NCBI RefSeq assembly: GCF_019703515.2
Contig: NC_059351.1
Span: 17,014,001 to 17,078,000 of the forward strand
DNA: 64,000 bases
DNA from: Myxocyprinus asiaticus
Taxonomy: Eukaryota; Chordata; Actinopteri; Cypriniformes; Catostomidae
Direction: 5' to 3'
This document shows positions 1 to 10,904 of the stretch, one piece after another. Positions within the stretch are counted from its first letter, which is position 1. The number at the start of each line of letters is the position of its first letter. The notes below the pieces were generated by a model. It saw only the letters and a list, made by a program, of their open reading frames with translations, ran no database searches and was not told where the DNA came from. A program made the position numbers and the translations under genes.

Positions 1-738
1 TTCTACTGCGGACATTCAGGTCACCAATGTGCTGCATGCCCCAATAAAACCAAGATCTCCAACAAAGAAGTGAGTAAGGGAATTTCTCCATTTCCTTTTA
101 GACAAAGCTTCAAACTACCACTAACAATAGATTTTAATGGTAGTCCTCACTATGTTTCAGTGTTAGTGAATTCCGGGGCAGCTGTAAATCTGATCCATCA
201 TGAACTCATCACTGAACTCAATATACCTACCTTACCATGCACACCATCCATTAACATAACAGCCGTCAACAATGAACCCATAGGAACAGGCATTACACAA
301 CAAACTATACCTCTGACTATACGGATTGGTCTATTCCACACCGAAAGGATTTCATTATATGTAATATCCTCCCCAACAAACCAAATCATCCTGGGCCACC
401 CATGGTTAACTGTACATAATCCCAACATATCCTGGGCACAAGATGAACTCATTAAGTGGTCAAGTTATTGTCAGCAAAACTGCTTTCAGTCTGAAATCAC
501 TCTGCCATGTCTCTCCACCAGCATAGAAAGCACTGATGTTCAAGTTCAAACCAAGATTCCAGAAGAATATGCAGAATTTGATGAAGTTTTTAATAAAACC
601 AAAGCAACCCGACTTCCCCCTCACCATTCTTCAGACTTCATACGCCCTTTCACGTCCCCTGCTGCAGCCGGATTCTTCTTTGTGGAGAAGACCCTGCATC
701 GACTACCACGGCCTCAATTCAGTGACAGTCAAGTATAG
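1..738 (+). pseudogene. gypsy gag zinc knuckle end, protease and start of RT (decayed)
   Basis: The frame is open from base 1 to a stop at 736-738. It begins within a CCHC zinc knuckle (the second Cys, then the His and last Cys after four-residue spacers), the nucleic-acid-binding end of gag. A retropepsin-like domain follows. Its active-site loop reads VNSGAA at about 170-185 where the family has D-S-G, so the catalytic Asp appears changed to Asn. The flap-side motif IILGHPW is near 385-405. After about base 640 the frame leaves the element's RT sequence through a deletion or frameshift. In a live element the protease would cut the Gag-Pol polyprotein. Confidence 0.88.
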
Positions 739-1700
739 ATATCCACTGCCACTAGTTCCTTCTGCCCTAGAACAACTGCGTGAGGCTCGAATTGTCACCA
801 AATTAGACCTCCGAAGCGCATACAACCTCGTCCGATTCAGAGAAGAATATGAATGGAAAACGGCATTTCTCACCACAAGGGGGCACTATGAATATTAAGT
901 CATGCCATACAGCCTTGTCAACTCTCCAGCTGTATTCAGTCTTTCATAAACAACATTTTCCGTGACCTTCTAAACCAGTGTGTCATTGCCTACATAGATG
1001 ACATCCTTACAAACCAGAGCACAACACATTCAACATGTCAAGACAGTACTAACTCGGCTACAAGAGAACCAACTGTATGTTAAAGCTGAGAAATGTGAGT
1101 TTCATACCACCAGTACTATGTTCCTAGGATACAATATCAGTCACCAAGGGGTGGAGATGGATATGTCAAAGATCAAGGCAGTAACAGAATGGCCATGTCC
1201 CACAACTATCAAGGAATTACAAAGGTTCCTAGGCTTTGCAAACTTCTACAGACGGTTCATTAGAAACTTCAGTATCACCGCAGCCCCGCTGACTTCCCTT
1301 CTGAAAGGTAAACCCAAGAAGTTGCAATGGACTGACGCACAAACAGCATTCAAAATGCTCAAGACCAAGTTCATGACAGCCCCTATTCTCAAACACCTGG
1401 ACCCTAACCTTCCATTCATTATAGAAGCTGATGCTTCTGACTGTGGAATAGGAGCTGTTCTCTCACAAAGACACGGCACACCAGGCAGAATGTATAAATG
1501 TGCTTTCTTTTCCAGGAAGCTGACCACTGCAGAGCGGAACTATGATGTGGGCAACAAGGAGCTTCTCTCCATCAAAGCTGCATTAGAAGAGTTGCAACAC
1601 TGGCTAGAGGGGGCGGCCCACACATTTCAGGTAATAACAGACCACAAGTATTTAGAATACATTAAGAGTGTGAAATGTCTGAACCCTAGCACGGTGGTCA
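660..1700 (+). pseudogene. gypsy reverse transcriptase and RNase H (decayed)
   Basis: The RT fingers and palm are recognisable in one frame to the stop at 896-898 (motifs RPCIDY and KLDLRSAY with the first catalytic Asp). The frame then changes, and the YIDD box lies at 991-1002 in another frame. A third frame from 998 carries the thumb and connection and an RNase H domain with all acidic residues still visible: Asp in EADASD, Glu in NKELL and Asp in ITDHKYL. The enzyme would copy the element RNA into DNA and degrade the RNA strand. At least two frameshifts and one stop break it. Confidence 0.92.
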
Positions 1701-2850
1701 TTGTTTTTCACAAGATTTCAGTTCACAGTCACGTACCGACCCGGCAGCAAAAACAGCAAAGCAGATGCCCTCTCCAGGAGGTATGACCCTTCAAACGCCC
1801 CTAGTCATCAAGACTCCATTCTACCACCATCAGTTATCATCGCCCCCATCCGATGGAACATCATGGAAGAGATTCAGCATGAACAACTAACAGACCCAAC
1901 CCCAACAGCATGTCCTCCTACCAAACAATACATACCATGTACTCTCAGACAACGCATCACCCAGTGGGTCCATACGTCTCTCAGCACCGGACACCCAGGT
2001 ATCCAAAGAACTATAAGGCTAGTACATAATTCATTCTGGTGGCCAAGTTTAATTCAAGATGTTACTAACTTTGTCAAGTCTTGCTCCATCTGTGCACAGT
2101 CAAAACCCCCCAGAGAACTTCCCGCTGGACTACTTGAACCACTCCCCATTCCACAGAGACCCTGATCCCATCTATCTGTGGATTTTGTCACGGATCTCCC
2201 TAGTTCTAACAGTTTCACTACTGTTTTGGTTATTATAGACAGATTTTCAAAGTCATGTCATCTGGTTCCCCTTAAAGGTCTCCCTACAGCTATGGAAACT
2301 GCTAACGCCATGTTTCATCACATTTTCAGAGTTTATGGAATACCAGAGGACATTGTGTTGGACCGGGGTCCCCGGTTTACTTCAAGTATGGCAGGCATTC
2401 TGCAAACTGCTAGACATTAACATCAGTTTCACCTCAGGCTACCACCCACAGGCTAATGGACAGGTGGAGAGACTCATTCAGGAGATTGGTCGCTATCTCA
2501 GATCATACTGCAGCCGTGAACAGGAAAAATGGAGTGATTTTCTTCCATGGGCCGAGTATGCCCAGAATTCCCTCACCCATTCCACCATAGGACTCACTCC
2601 CTTCCAATGTGTCCTGGGCTACCAACCACCCATGTTCCCTTGGTCAGGTGAACTGTCAACAGTATCAGCAGTGGACGATTGGGTCAGGAGAAGTGAGAGG
2701 GTGTGGGACAGTGCTCATGTCAGGCTCCAACGTGCCATCCGGGCTCAACGAATTCAAGCCGACCGTAGGAGACATCCCCACCCCAAATGCCAGCCAGGCC
2801 AGGGGGTCTTGTTGTCTTCAAGGGATCTTCGATTGCGACTACCCTGCTAA
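1701..2850 (+). pseudogene. gypsy integrase (decayed)
   Basis: After a frameshift near 1700 the frame holds the RNase H tail (KADALSR) and the integrase zinc-binding domain, with a His pair and the Cys pair CSICAQ near 2075-2100. A TGA at 2163-2165 interrupts it where the family has a Trp. The catalytic core resumes at 2178 with the first Asp (MDFVTDLP) and second Asp (VLDRGPRF), changes frame near 2390, and shows the Glu in GQVERL near 2460. This enzyme would join element DNA to the host chromosome. It cannot be made intact from this copy. Confidence 0.92.
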
Positions 2851-3115
2851 CTACCGCATCTCTCCTTCCTTTCACCCTGCATCTGGCCCTGAAACCATGG
2901 AAATGGAACCTCCACTGCCTTTGGAGATTGATGGAGCTCCAGCATACCTGGTCAGAGAAATCCTAGACTCAAGAAGGAGAGGGGGCCAGATGCAATATTT
3001 GGTGGACTGGGAGGGATACGGACCAGAGGAGAGATCATGGGTAGCCGCCAGAGACATCTTAGACACCTCATTGACCCACGAGTTCCATCCAACACCCCAA
3101 TCACCCAGCACCTAG
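2851..3115 (+). pseudogene. gypsy integrase C-terminal chromodomain
   Basis: A last frame, entered by another shift near 2830, ends at a stop at 3113-3115. It encodes a chromodomain with [10 protein letters not shown], then [10 protein letters not shown], then SWVAARDI, the hydrophobic and aromatic pattern of chromovirus integrase tails. In related elements this domain targets integration to chromatin marks. The C-terminal half is intact in this one frame. Confidence 0.9.
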
Positions 3116-3154
3116 TCCAAGGGGACGCCCTAGGAGAAGAACAGCAAGAGTTCG

Positions 3155-3169
3155 TGGGGGGGGGGGGAT
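3155..3169 (+). other. polypurine tract of gypsy element
   Basis: A run of about 13 G residues ending GGATT lies just before the LTR. Its position and purine bias fit the primer site for plus-strand DNA synthesis. Confidence 0.75.
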
Positions 3170-3171
3170 TC

Positions 3172-3564
3172 TGTAATGTCTGAGCAGTCTCCCGTCCACC
3201 AGAGGGAGCCCTCACCTGAATTTTGAACTGTCACTTCCTGTTTCCTGCCACATCAGTTCCTGCCATGTCACTTCCTGTTTGCTTTGTATATAAGCCATGC
3301 ATTCACACTCCCATATTGCGAAGTATTGCCAGTTCACCTGCCCTACCAAGCATTTATCAAGTGCATTCTTGTTCTTCCTCATGTTATGATCTTCTGCCTG
3401 TTTCTGGATTACCCTCTCTGTCTTGTTGACTTTATTGGATTGTTTGCCTGTTACCTACCTCTGCCTGTTGTACTGACCACGTCTGAGCTTTCTGATTTGG
3501 ATTTGTTCATTAAACTCTTCTGCATAATGGATTCTAACCCGACCTCCAGTCTGAGTTCGTTACA
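3172..3564 (+). repeat. 3' LTR of first gypsy element (393 bp)
   Basis: It starts TGTAATG and ends TTACA, so the ends form a short inverted repeat. It carries a TATA-like TATATAAG at 3287-3294 and an ATTAAA polyadenylation signal at 3509-3514, which fits U3, R and U5 in the plus direction. No second copy lies in the window to confirm the exact edges. Confidence 0.82.
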
Positions 3565-4319
3565 GTAATACAGTGAAGATTAATGCATGTTTTATAGGGG
3601 TGTAACAATTCATTAAACATAGCCTCAATCAAGAAAAGTTTATTGAATCAATATTATTATTACTACTACTTTAAATAAATATGCAAAAGAGTTCCATTTT
3701 TATTTACAATTTAGCTAAAAGTCCTGTTCTTAAAGTGCTAAATGATCCATCAGAGAAGTACTGAGACTAAAAATCAGCCCAGAACAGGGCAATGGAGACA
3801 CCATATGGAAATATTATCAAATAATTCTGCTTACTGAAAATACAGAATTATATTGATATACTTACACGTGGTCACTGATTACATGCATTTAAAATATGTT
3901 TGATTAAAATTGTATTTTTCTAAAATAATATTTATTAATAATAAAATAATAATTCAACATTATATGTAGTAAACCTCTGTAAACTTACATTTTCTCTAGC
4001 GCAGTCAGAGCAGATCTCTCTCTCGCTTCAAACAGACATTTGATCCCTCGTGCTGAAAAGGTGCGTCTCTCCCCTGCTCTTGGTTTCTATTTCTGCTGAA
4101 CTTATCGTACAACACCTGTGGCTGCTAGTGTGCAATCGTATTTTAGAGCTAATTGTGTGCAATGGAGTGATTTCAGTTTGTATTCCCATGTTACTTAGGC
4201 TTGGGATATCCTGCATATTGGACAGAACAGACACTAAAATAGTATATAACATACAGAAAAAAAAGTCCCATGTCCATAATGAGCATCATCACATTTTTTA
4301 ATCGCGATGTACTCACAGT
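3565..4319. other. AT-rich intergenic DNA with repeat remnants
   Basis: No gene is seen. A GGGGTGTAACAATTC motif near 3598 resembles the terminus of common fish hAT-type non-autonomous elements, but no partner terminus was found. Confidence 0.4.
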
Positions 4320-5458
4320 TCAGAGAAAGTTTTTTGGACGAAACACATTTATAACATACATTGCAGATGGGATATTCCTGTATGACTTGGGGCTTTTGAA
4401 CAAAAATTGTCTCTCTTTTCTTATATGAGGTTTAATAGTGTGTGTATATATATGGACCTCTTTGAATGTAACCACTTTAAGGGTATTTATAAAACTCAGT
4501 AGAACCCATTTATGTAACTTACAAGTCATTAACATGTCAAATTTGCATAAACATGAGTGTCCATAAAGCATGTATTTGGCAGCCATTAAATACATTGCAG
4601 TTGGGATCTTCCTGCATGACTTGATGTCCTGAGGACTTGATGTCCACCAACCATGTATTTTTGATAATGTAAATACATTGGAAATGGGATGGTCCCTTGT
4701 ACAATGTATACAATGGTTTCTGAATACCTGGTTCATGGACATGTTTTTTATAATGTCCAGGATAAAATTATTGACTAAAAAAAACCTCCTTACAATAACT
4801 TACAACTCATTAGTATGTATTATTTGCATAAAAACTGATTGTCCATGGACCATATATTTGGCGGCCATTAAATACATTGCAGTTGGGATCTTCCTGTATT
4901 TTTGCTAAGTCACATAGGAAGATCCCAGCTGCAATGTATTTAATGGCCACAAAATACTAGGTTTATGGACATTTTATTTAAATGTATTTAATGAAAATGT
5001 ATAATAAATATTATTGATTGAACCACCTGTTTTGCACTCTGGGCATACAAATAAGCCAATATACATGACTTTTAAGTCCTAATAATGTCTAATTAATGTA
5101 ATAAATGACTGTCCATAAAGCATGTATTTGGTGCCATTAAATACATTGCAGTTGGGATCTTCCTGCATGGCTTAGAGCTTTTGAGCAAAAATTGCCTCTC
5201 TTTTCTTATATGAGGTTTAATATTATATATATTGATCTTTTTGAATGTAACCATTTTAAGGGTATTTATATAACTCAGTAGAACCCATTTATGTAACTTA
5301 CAACTCATTAATATGTATAATTTGCATAAAAACTGATTGTCAACAGTCCATGTATTTGGCAGCCATTAAATACATTGCAGGTGGACACTTCCTGTGTGAC
5401 AGAGTGAAAATACCCTTAAATGTGGGCAAACACCTAGGGGCTTCGAATGCTCACTCAC
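4320..5458. repeat. diverged repeat block, left half (anchor CATTAAATACATTGCAG)
   Basis: The phrase CCATTAAATACATTGCAG followed by a TGGGATCTTCCTG-like stretch recurs near 4349, 4587, 4666, 4865, 5133 and 5362, and inverted at 4916-4948. Longer units repeat too: about 270 bp from 4347 matches the stretch from about 5118, with the same order of smaller motifs. The block continues after the LINE insertion at 7128. No coding function is supported; short frames here are repeats of each other. Confidence 0.8.
4863..4948. repeat. 33-nt inverted repeat (hairpin) within the repeat block
   Basis: Arms 4863-4895 and 4916-4948 are reverse complements over 33 bases with one mismatch (a G-U pair in RNA), separated by a 20-nt loop. 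It arises from two head-to-head copies of the block's anchor phrase. Confidence 0.85.
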
Positions 5459-5465
5459 TGAATAA

Positions 5466-6662
5466 TATGTTTTCAGTGTTCCAAAACAATCAAAAATAAC
5501 TTGTTTAAATGACTGGCATCCTGTTGCTCTGACCCCCATCATCAGCAAATGTTTTGAGAGACTAATCAGAGATTACATCTGCTCTGTATTGCCACTCTCT
5601 CTTGACCCGCTGCAGTTTGCTTACCGCAACAAACGCTCCACTGATGATGCCATTGCATCTACAATACACACTGCTCTCTCCCACCTGGAAAAAAAGAACA
5701 CTTATGTGAGAATGCTGTTTGTAGACTACAGCTCAGCATTCAACACCATAGTGCCCTCTAAGCTAGATGAGAAACTCCAGGCTCTGGGCTTAAACAGCTC
5801 ACTGTGCAGCTGGATCCTGGACTTCCTGTCAAGCAGACGCCAGGTGGTTAGAATAGGCAGCAACATCTCCTCATCACTGACCCTCAACACTGGAGCCCCG
5901 CAGGGCTGTGTTCTCAGCCCACTGCTGTATTCCTTGTACACACATGACTGTGTGGCAACACATAGCTCCAATGCCATCGTTAAGTTTGCTGATGACACGA
6001 CAGTGGTAGGTCTGATCACTGACAATGATGAAACAGCCTACAGAGAGGAGGTGCACACTCTGACACACTGGTGTCAGGAACACAACCTCTCCCTCAACGT
6101 CAGTAAGACAAAGGAGCTTGTGGTGGACTTCAGAAGAAAAGACAGAGAACACAGTCCCATCACCATCAATGGAGCACCAGTGGAAAGAGTCAGCAGCTTC
6201 AAGTTCCTGGGTGTCCACATCACTGAGGAACTCACATGATCCATCCACACTGAAGTCGTTGTGAAGAAGGCTCATCAGCGCCTCTTCTTCCTGAGACGGC
6301 TGAGGAAGTTTGGAATGAACCGCCACATCCTCACACGGTTCTACACCTGCACTGTGGAGAGCATCCTGACTGGCTGTATCTCCGCCTGGTATGGCAATAG
6401 CACCGCCCACAACTGCAAAGCACTGCAAAGGGTGGTGCGAACTGCCAGACACACCATCGGAGGTGAGCTTCCCTCCTTCCAGGAAATATATACAAGGCGG
6501 TGTGTGAAAAAAGCTCGGAGGATCATCAGAGACTCCAGCCACCCGAGCCATGGGCTGTTCTCACTGCTACCATCAGGTAGGAGGTATCGCAGCATCAGGA
6601 CCCACATCAGCCGACTCCATGATAGCTTCTTCCCCCAAACAATCAGACATTTGAACTCTTGA
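5466..6662 (+). pseudogene. LINE reverse transcriptase, C-terminal part
   Basis: One frame runs from about 5466 to a stop at 6660-6662, interrupted by a single TGA at 6237-6239 where a Trp is expected. The RT landmarks are visible in order: [10 protein letters not shown] (palm motif A with Asp), [10 protein letters not shown] (motif B), FADDTT (catalytic motif C), then the thumb with FLGVHI. The C-terminal part contains SAWYGNST, LQRVVRTA and HPSHGLFSLLPSGRRYRS, typical of fish LINE C-termini. The endonuclease and N-terminal RT are absent. The enzyme would prime cDNA synthesis at a nicked target, but the truncation and stop make this copy inactive. Confidence 0.92.
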
Positions 6663-7127
6663 TCTCCCACAATCAAAATACATCAGCACTGCACTTTATT
6701 ACCCTTACTCTTATATCTCACACCGGACTGTCATAAATTATATTATTATTATTATATTATGTTGTCTCTTAACAACTGACTATCAACCGACAGCCTGAAT
6801 GTCAATAAAGTACAATACTGTACATTCTATATATATATATACTTCTTTATATATTTTTATTTCTTATTTTTTATTGAATAATGTGTATCTATATAGTGTG
6901 TATTGTATACTGTACAGTGTATGTTATTATTTGTATATTGTTCAGTGTAATTATGTGTATAACAGATGTTTAAATTGTGTTGTGTTAATTTGATGTTATT
7001 GTAAATTGGTATATGTCTCATCACTGTCACGACTGCTATGTTGATCGGAACGGCAACCAAGAATTTCACACACCATTGCACTTGTGTATATGGTTGTGTG
7101 ACAATAAAGTGATTTGATTTGATTTGA
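6663..7127 (+). other. LINE 3' UTR and tail
   Basis: AT-rich, includes short TA runs near 6829-6845, and ends with ACAATAAAGTGATTTG repeats. The simple 3' repeat replaces a poly(A) tail, as in L2-type LINEs. Confidence 0.7.
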
Positions 7128-9104
7128 ACCCTTATGAACAACATATAGAAATTTTATTTCAGTGCTGGGAATGTACTTGAAAAAAAAATATAGAAAAATA
7201 ACTGTCACTTTTCACTCAAAGAGTGAAAATGATCTCGGTCGAGGATCTCAAATTTCAAGAGCCTGTGACCTTTTGACCCCTCTTTTCTAGATGTTCCTCT
7301 TGCCATTTAAACCAATGTAATTTTTATACTGGGTTTTTAGACACCATCACTAAAGGGGCAAAGTTTGTGTCAAAAGAGATCAAAGGGTCGCAGAACTCTG
7401 GACACTGTCTGAGGACACCCTGATGATACGGATGTGTCGATTCCAGGACATATGGACCTTTCTGAGCTCCATCCCCAAAGCACGTATTTAAAATGAATGG
7501 AATCCATTGCAGGTGGGCACTTCCTGTGTGACTCAGCAAAATGATAGGAAATGCCCCCTGCAATTTATTTACATGTCATATTATTCGTGAAACACCCTCC
7601 GGGCATACAGTTTAACAAATTAATCTACCTTACAAGTCAAAAAAGTGAATAATATGCTTAAAAACTGATTGTTCATGGACCATGTGTTTGGTTGCCATTA
7701 AATACATTGCAGGTGGACACTTCCTGTGTGACAGAGTGAAAACACCCTTAAATGTGGTGCAAACACCTAGGGGCTTCGAATGCTCACTCACTCAGCCCTT
7801 GTGAACAACATATTGAAATTTTATTTCAGTCGGTGCTGGGCAAGTACTTGAAAAGAAATCAAGAAAAATATTCTAGAAAAATAACTGTCACTTTTCACTC
7901 ACAAGTCGACCAATTTAGCACTTAAACTCATTTAGACTTCAAACTTTGCACACTTTCTAGGGGTCCCCTGAGAAGATATAGATTAAAAATTGGAGTCATT
8001 TGAAGGTTTCTGAGCGGTGTCCATAAACAGAGTACAGAAACGAATGGTATACATTGCATGTGGACGTAGGCCTGGCATCGTGTCCGTAGATCCGACAGAC
8101 CCCAACTTTCACACGGTGACATGTCGAGTGCCCCTCAACAACATACTAAGGGGACAAAGGCCTAGGACGCATAAAGTATTTTTCATTATTTTCAATAGAT
8201 CTCACTAACTGCCATAGGAATCAATGAGAGCCTGCCCTGTAGGCCCATGTGCAGCAGTACATTCATCAGAGGCTTTAATACTTAGCAAGCACCCAGGGCC
8301 TCCAAATTCAAGGACGTGATTTGGGAGCACCTGACAGTCAAGGATCTCAAATTTCAAGGTCCTGGGACCTGCAGAACCCTCTTTCCTAGACATCCCATTA
8401 AACCAATGCAATTCCATACTGGGTTCATGGACAGTTTTTAATTTGGTACTAAGTCCTGGGGGCTTCGAATACATCATTGTTCGGCCTTTGGAAACAACAT
8501 ATTAAAAATCTGTGACAAAAAAAGTTTGACAAGTACTTTAAAATAATCAGGAAAAATATTAAATGAAAAACCCACACAAACAATCACGTGCAGTCACAAG
8601 GAGAGGGTCAAATTAATACTTCACCAAGTCATGCCTTCAATCTTTGCACACTGTCCGAGGACACCCTGAGAAGTGGTAGATTTGAAATTTGTGTTATTCT
8701 GAGTTTTCTGAGTGCTGTACACGAACCCAGTATAGAAATGAATGGTATTCATTGCACATGAGATCTGCCCCGCATCACACCCAGAGGTCCCAGAGACCCC
8801 AAATTTGACATGGTGGCACACCGAAGGGCCCTCGACAAGATACTAGGAGGGGAAATGATTCCGGTGACTTTTCGGTTGATGGTCAAAAAAATGCATTTAA
8901 AGGGCACTCGGCGGGCACAGCGGGCACCCACCTTGTGCTTTGAAGCAAAGTCGAGTTAAAAAAAGCAAAAAAATTCCAAGTGCCACTAAGGTCCGTAAAA
9001 GCAATCACCTATATGGGATGCCCAGGTGCTGCCCGGTGCCAATCGTGGTGATGTATGGCATCAGGGGGCACTCTGGGGACAAAGGCATGTAAAAGTAGTT
9101 TTTA
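7128..9104. repeat. diverged repeat block, right half
   Basis: Continuation of the block that begins at 4320. Anchor-like phrases recur near 7489, 7695, 8040 and 8740. A larger unit of about 700 bp is repeated: the stretch near 7925-8130 (CTTTGCACACT, then CCATAAACAGAG, then ATTGCATGTGG, then CATACTAAGGGG) is matched in order near 8635-8850. The stretch 7695-7900 matches 5362-5458 joined to 7128-7210. No gene is seen. Confidence 0.75.
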
Positions 9105-9120
9105 CTAGTTAAGGGGGCAA

Positions 9121-9360
9121 ATACTGGGTCTGTGGACAAGAGAAAGACCACAGAGGAAGACTACTTGGTAAGTGGACACAATACTGAGTCTGTGGATGTG
9201 AGGAAGACTACGGCGGAAGACTAGTGGGTAAGTGGACACTATATGGGATTCATTGACATGAGGAAGACCACCGATGAAGACTACTAGGTAAGTGGACGCA
9301 ATACTGAGTCTGTGGACATGAGGAAGACTAAGGAGGAAGACTAGTGGGTAAGTGGACACT
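9121..9360. repeat. 60-bp minisatellite, four units
   Basis: Four consecutive 60-bp units each end in GGTAAGTGGAC(A/G)C followed by A or T. Units 2 and 4 differ at about four positions, and units 1 and 3 resemble each other, so a 120-bp higher-order period is likely. The apparent minus-strand frame over it is only the translated repeat. Confidence 0.92.
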
Positions 9361-10246
9361 ATATGGGACACCCCCTACAGGTGTCCATACAGAGAGTTTT
9401 GGCCTTATCTCGACCTTACCCCTGGTAAGGCAAAAACGTCCATATCATCATAAAGCTAATGGGCAAATGGGCACCCATTTGAGGATATGATCCATTGTAC
9501 CATGTATGCACCCAATGGAAATGTATTTGATATCCATGATAACCATGTAAATGGCCTTACCATTATTGCAGTAAAAATGTAATGGTAGAGGGAACAATGT
9601 AACTTCCGAATCACGCTTGTCACTGATTATGCAAACAAAATTACTTTCTGGATTCAATGTGGGATCCGAACCTGGGACTCACATGCTGCTGACACAGTGA
9701 TGACACAAGTAATGTGTGTAATGTAATCAGATTACTTTTTTGAGTAACAAGTAAACATAATATATTTTTTAATTTTAGACCATACTATTGGAGTTACTTT
9801 TCCAATAAAGTAACACGTTGCTTTTGTACACCCCTACTTTCCCTGTATTGCGAGAAATCAGGAGTAAAAGTGTGCAAGACATTGTCGATGGGCACAGCAT
9901 ATGATGACATATATGATGCAGGTTCAAGTGTTGGACTTTGCTGCTTTAGGTAAGACAGTTGTTATTCTTCATTATTCTTACTGGCTGCCATGTTGATGGA
10001 AAAACACATCATGCATATTCATTTTATTGATTCTTTATTATAAATATGACGTGAAGACCTACTTTCTAAATATCTGTTTGTTTACTATGTTGTTTGGACA
10101 TAAGTGTTATACAGTAGCTAGCATGACCTGTAATGTCTCTTGTATGCAATGCATGGCTTATTTGTATGTAATGCATAGCATAGCAGAAGAGAAAGTGGCT
10201 GTGAGAAAAAAATAACGCAAAAATAATGCAAAAGTAATGTAACGCT
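9361..10246. other. intergenic DNA and left half of an interrupted repeat
   Basis: No gene is seen. From about 9700 the sequence is rich in AAGTAATG and GTAACG phrases typical of a common fish interspersed repeat. It stops at 10246 and resumes after the gypsy element at 14930. The resumed part ends near 15035 with GTAACATTACCCAGCACTG, which resembles the end of a CAGTG-type hAT non-autonomous element. Confidence 0.5.
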
Positions 10247-10251
10247 TTACT

Positions 10252-10310
10252 TGCCAAGGATGAGACCAGAGATCCAAGTGCAGAGGCAAAGTTAACAGAA
10301 TTTATTAACG
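10252..10310 (-). repeat. remnant of gypsy element 2 3' LTR
   Basis: These 59 bases match the start of the other LTR at 14397-14455, with a few differences, through GAATTTATTAAC. After that the sequence is chromodomain coding. About 470 bp of this LTR, and whatever preceded it, are missing, although the outer edge and the target duplication are intact. Confidence 0.9.
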
Positions 10311-10571
10311 ATGAAGAATCCCCTGGTGAAGAGTAGAGACGAGATCCAGAATGTCCCGAGCCAGGACCCAGCATCTCTCCTCAGGCCCATAACCCTCCCA
10401 GTCCGCCAGGTACTGGACCCCTCTGCCCCTGCATCTGCCGTCGAGAAACTGCTTGACGGGTGTGGAGGGATGTAAATTGGACCGAATTCTGGAGACGTGA
10501 AACACGGTATGGGTACGACTGAGAAAGGGGGGCAATTTGAGATGGATTACCACCGGGCTAATGACCTTCAC
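10311..10571 (-). pseudogene. gypsy element 2 chromodomain end of integrase
   Basis: The minus frame contains [11 protein letters not shown] then [12 protein letters not shown], the core of a chromodomain. It is preceded by a stretch resembling the integrase C-terminal barrel ([11 protein letters not shown]). The frame runs into the LTR remnant, so the natural C-terminus is lost or altered by the deletion. Confidence 0.85.
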
Positions 10572-10904
10572 AATGGAAAAACATCAGAAGAATTTGGTGC
10601 CCAGTTTGCGAGAGGGGAGTCAGAGTGGGATGTCTTTGGAAGACAACCAGACCTTATGCCCGCAGACGTAAGCTGGGGGCTTAGACCGGTGATGGTCTGC
10701 AGACTTCTTAATGCGTGCGCCAGTCCAGAGGAGGGTTTCTCTGGCTATCCGCCAGGTGCGACGGTGCCATTGAATAAAAGCGTACGCAGACAGGACTTGG
10801 ACGTCGGGTTCTTGGGCAGGGAACAGAGGGGGTTGGTAACCAAGGCAACACTGGAATGGTGATAGCTCCGTAGATGACGGTAAGGAATTGTGGGCATATT
10901 TAAC

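Larger units (their letters stand above)
1..3564 (+). mobile_element. Ty3/gypsy chromovirus-like retrotransposon, 3' part
   Basis: The window opens inside a gypsy element. Seen in order on the plus strand: zinc-knuckle remnant, aspartic protease, reverse transcriptase, RNase H, integrase, chromodomain, G-rich polypurine tract and LTR. This protease-RT-RNase H-integrase order is the Ty3/gypsy order, and the C-terminal chromodomain places it among chromoviruses. The 5' LTR and most of gag lie before base 1, so the target duplication cannot be checked. The coding part changes frame at least five times and contains stops, so the copy is dead. Confidence 0.93.
5459..7127 (+). mobile_element. 5'-truncated L2-like LINE
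   Basis: Non-LTR retrotransposon coding sequence followed by a 3' UTR and a (GATTT)-type tail near 7108-7127. The 5' edge falls in the middle of RT, the usual result of incomplete target-primed reverse transcription. The repeat-block phrase that ends CTCACTCACT at 5458 resumes as CCCTTATGAACAACA at about 7128. A copy without the insertion lies near 7780-7815. The family assignment (L2 or a near relative such as Rex1) is inferred from protein style and the tail. Confidence 0.88.

Noticed and set aside
5726..6676. long minus frames opposite the LINE RT
   Set aside because: Shadows of a conserved plus-strand coding region.
9105..9371. 88-codon minus frame
   Set aside because: Translation of the 60-bp minisatellite.
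9655..9725. tRNA-like B-box on the minus strand (GGTTCGGATCC)
   Set aside because: No A-box or cloverleaf could be formed at the right distance; probably chance or an old SINE scrap.
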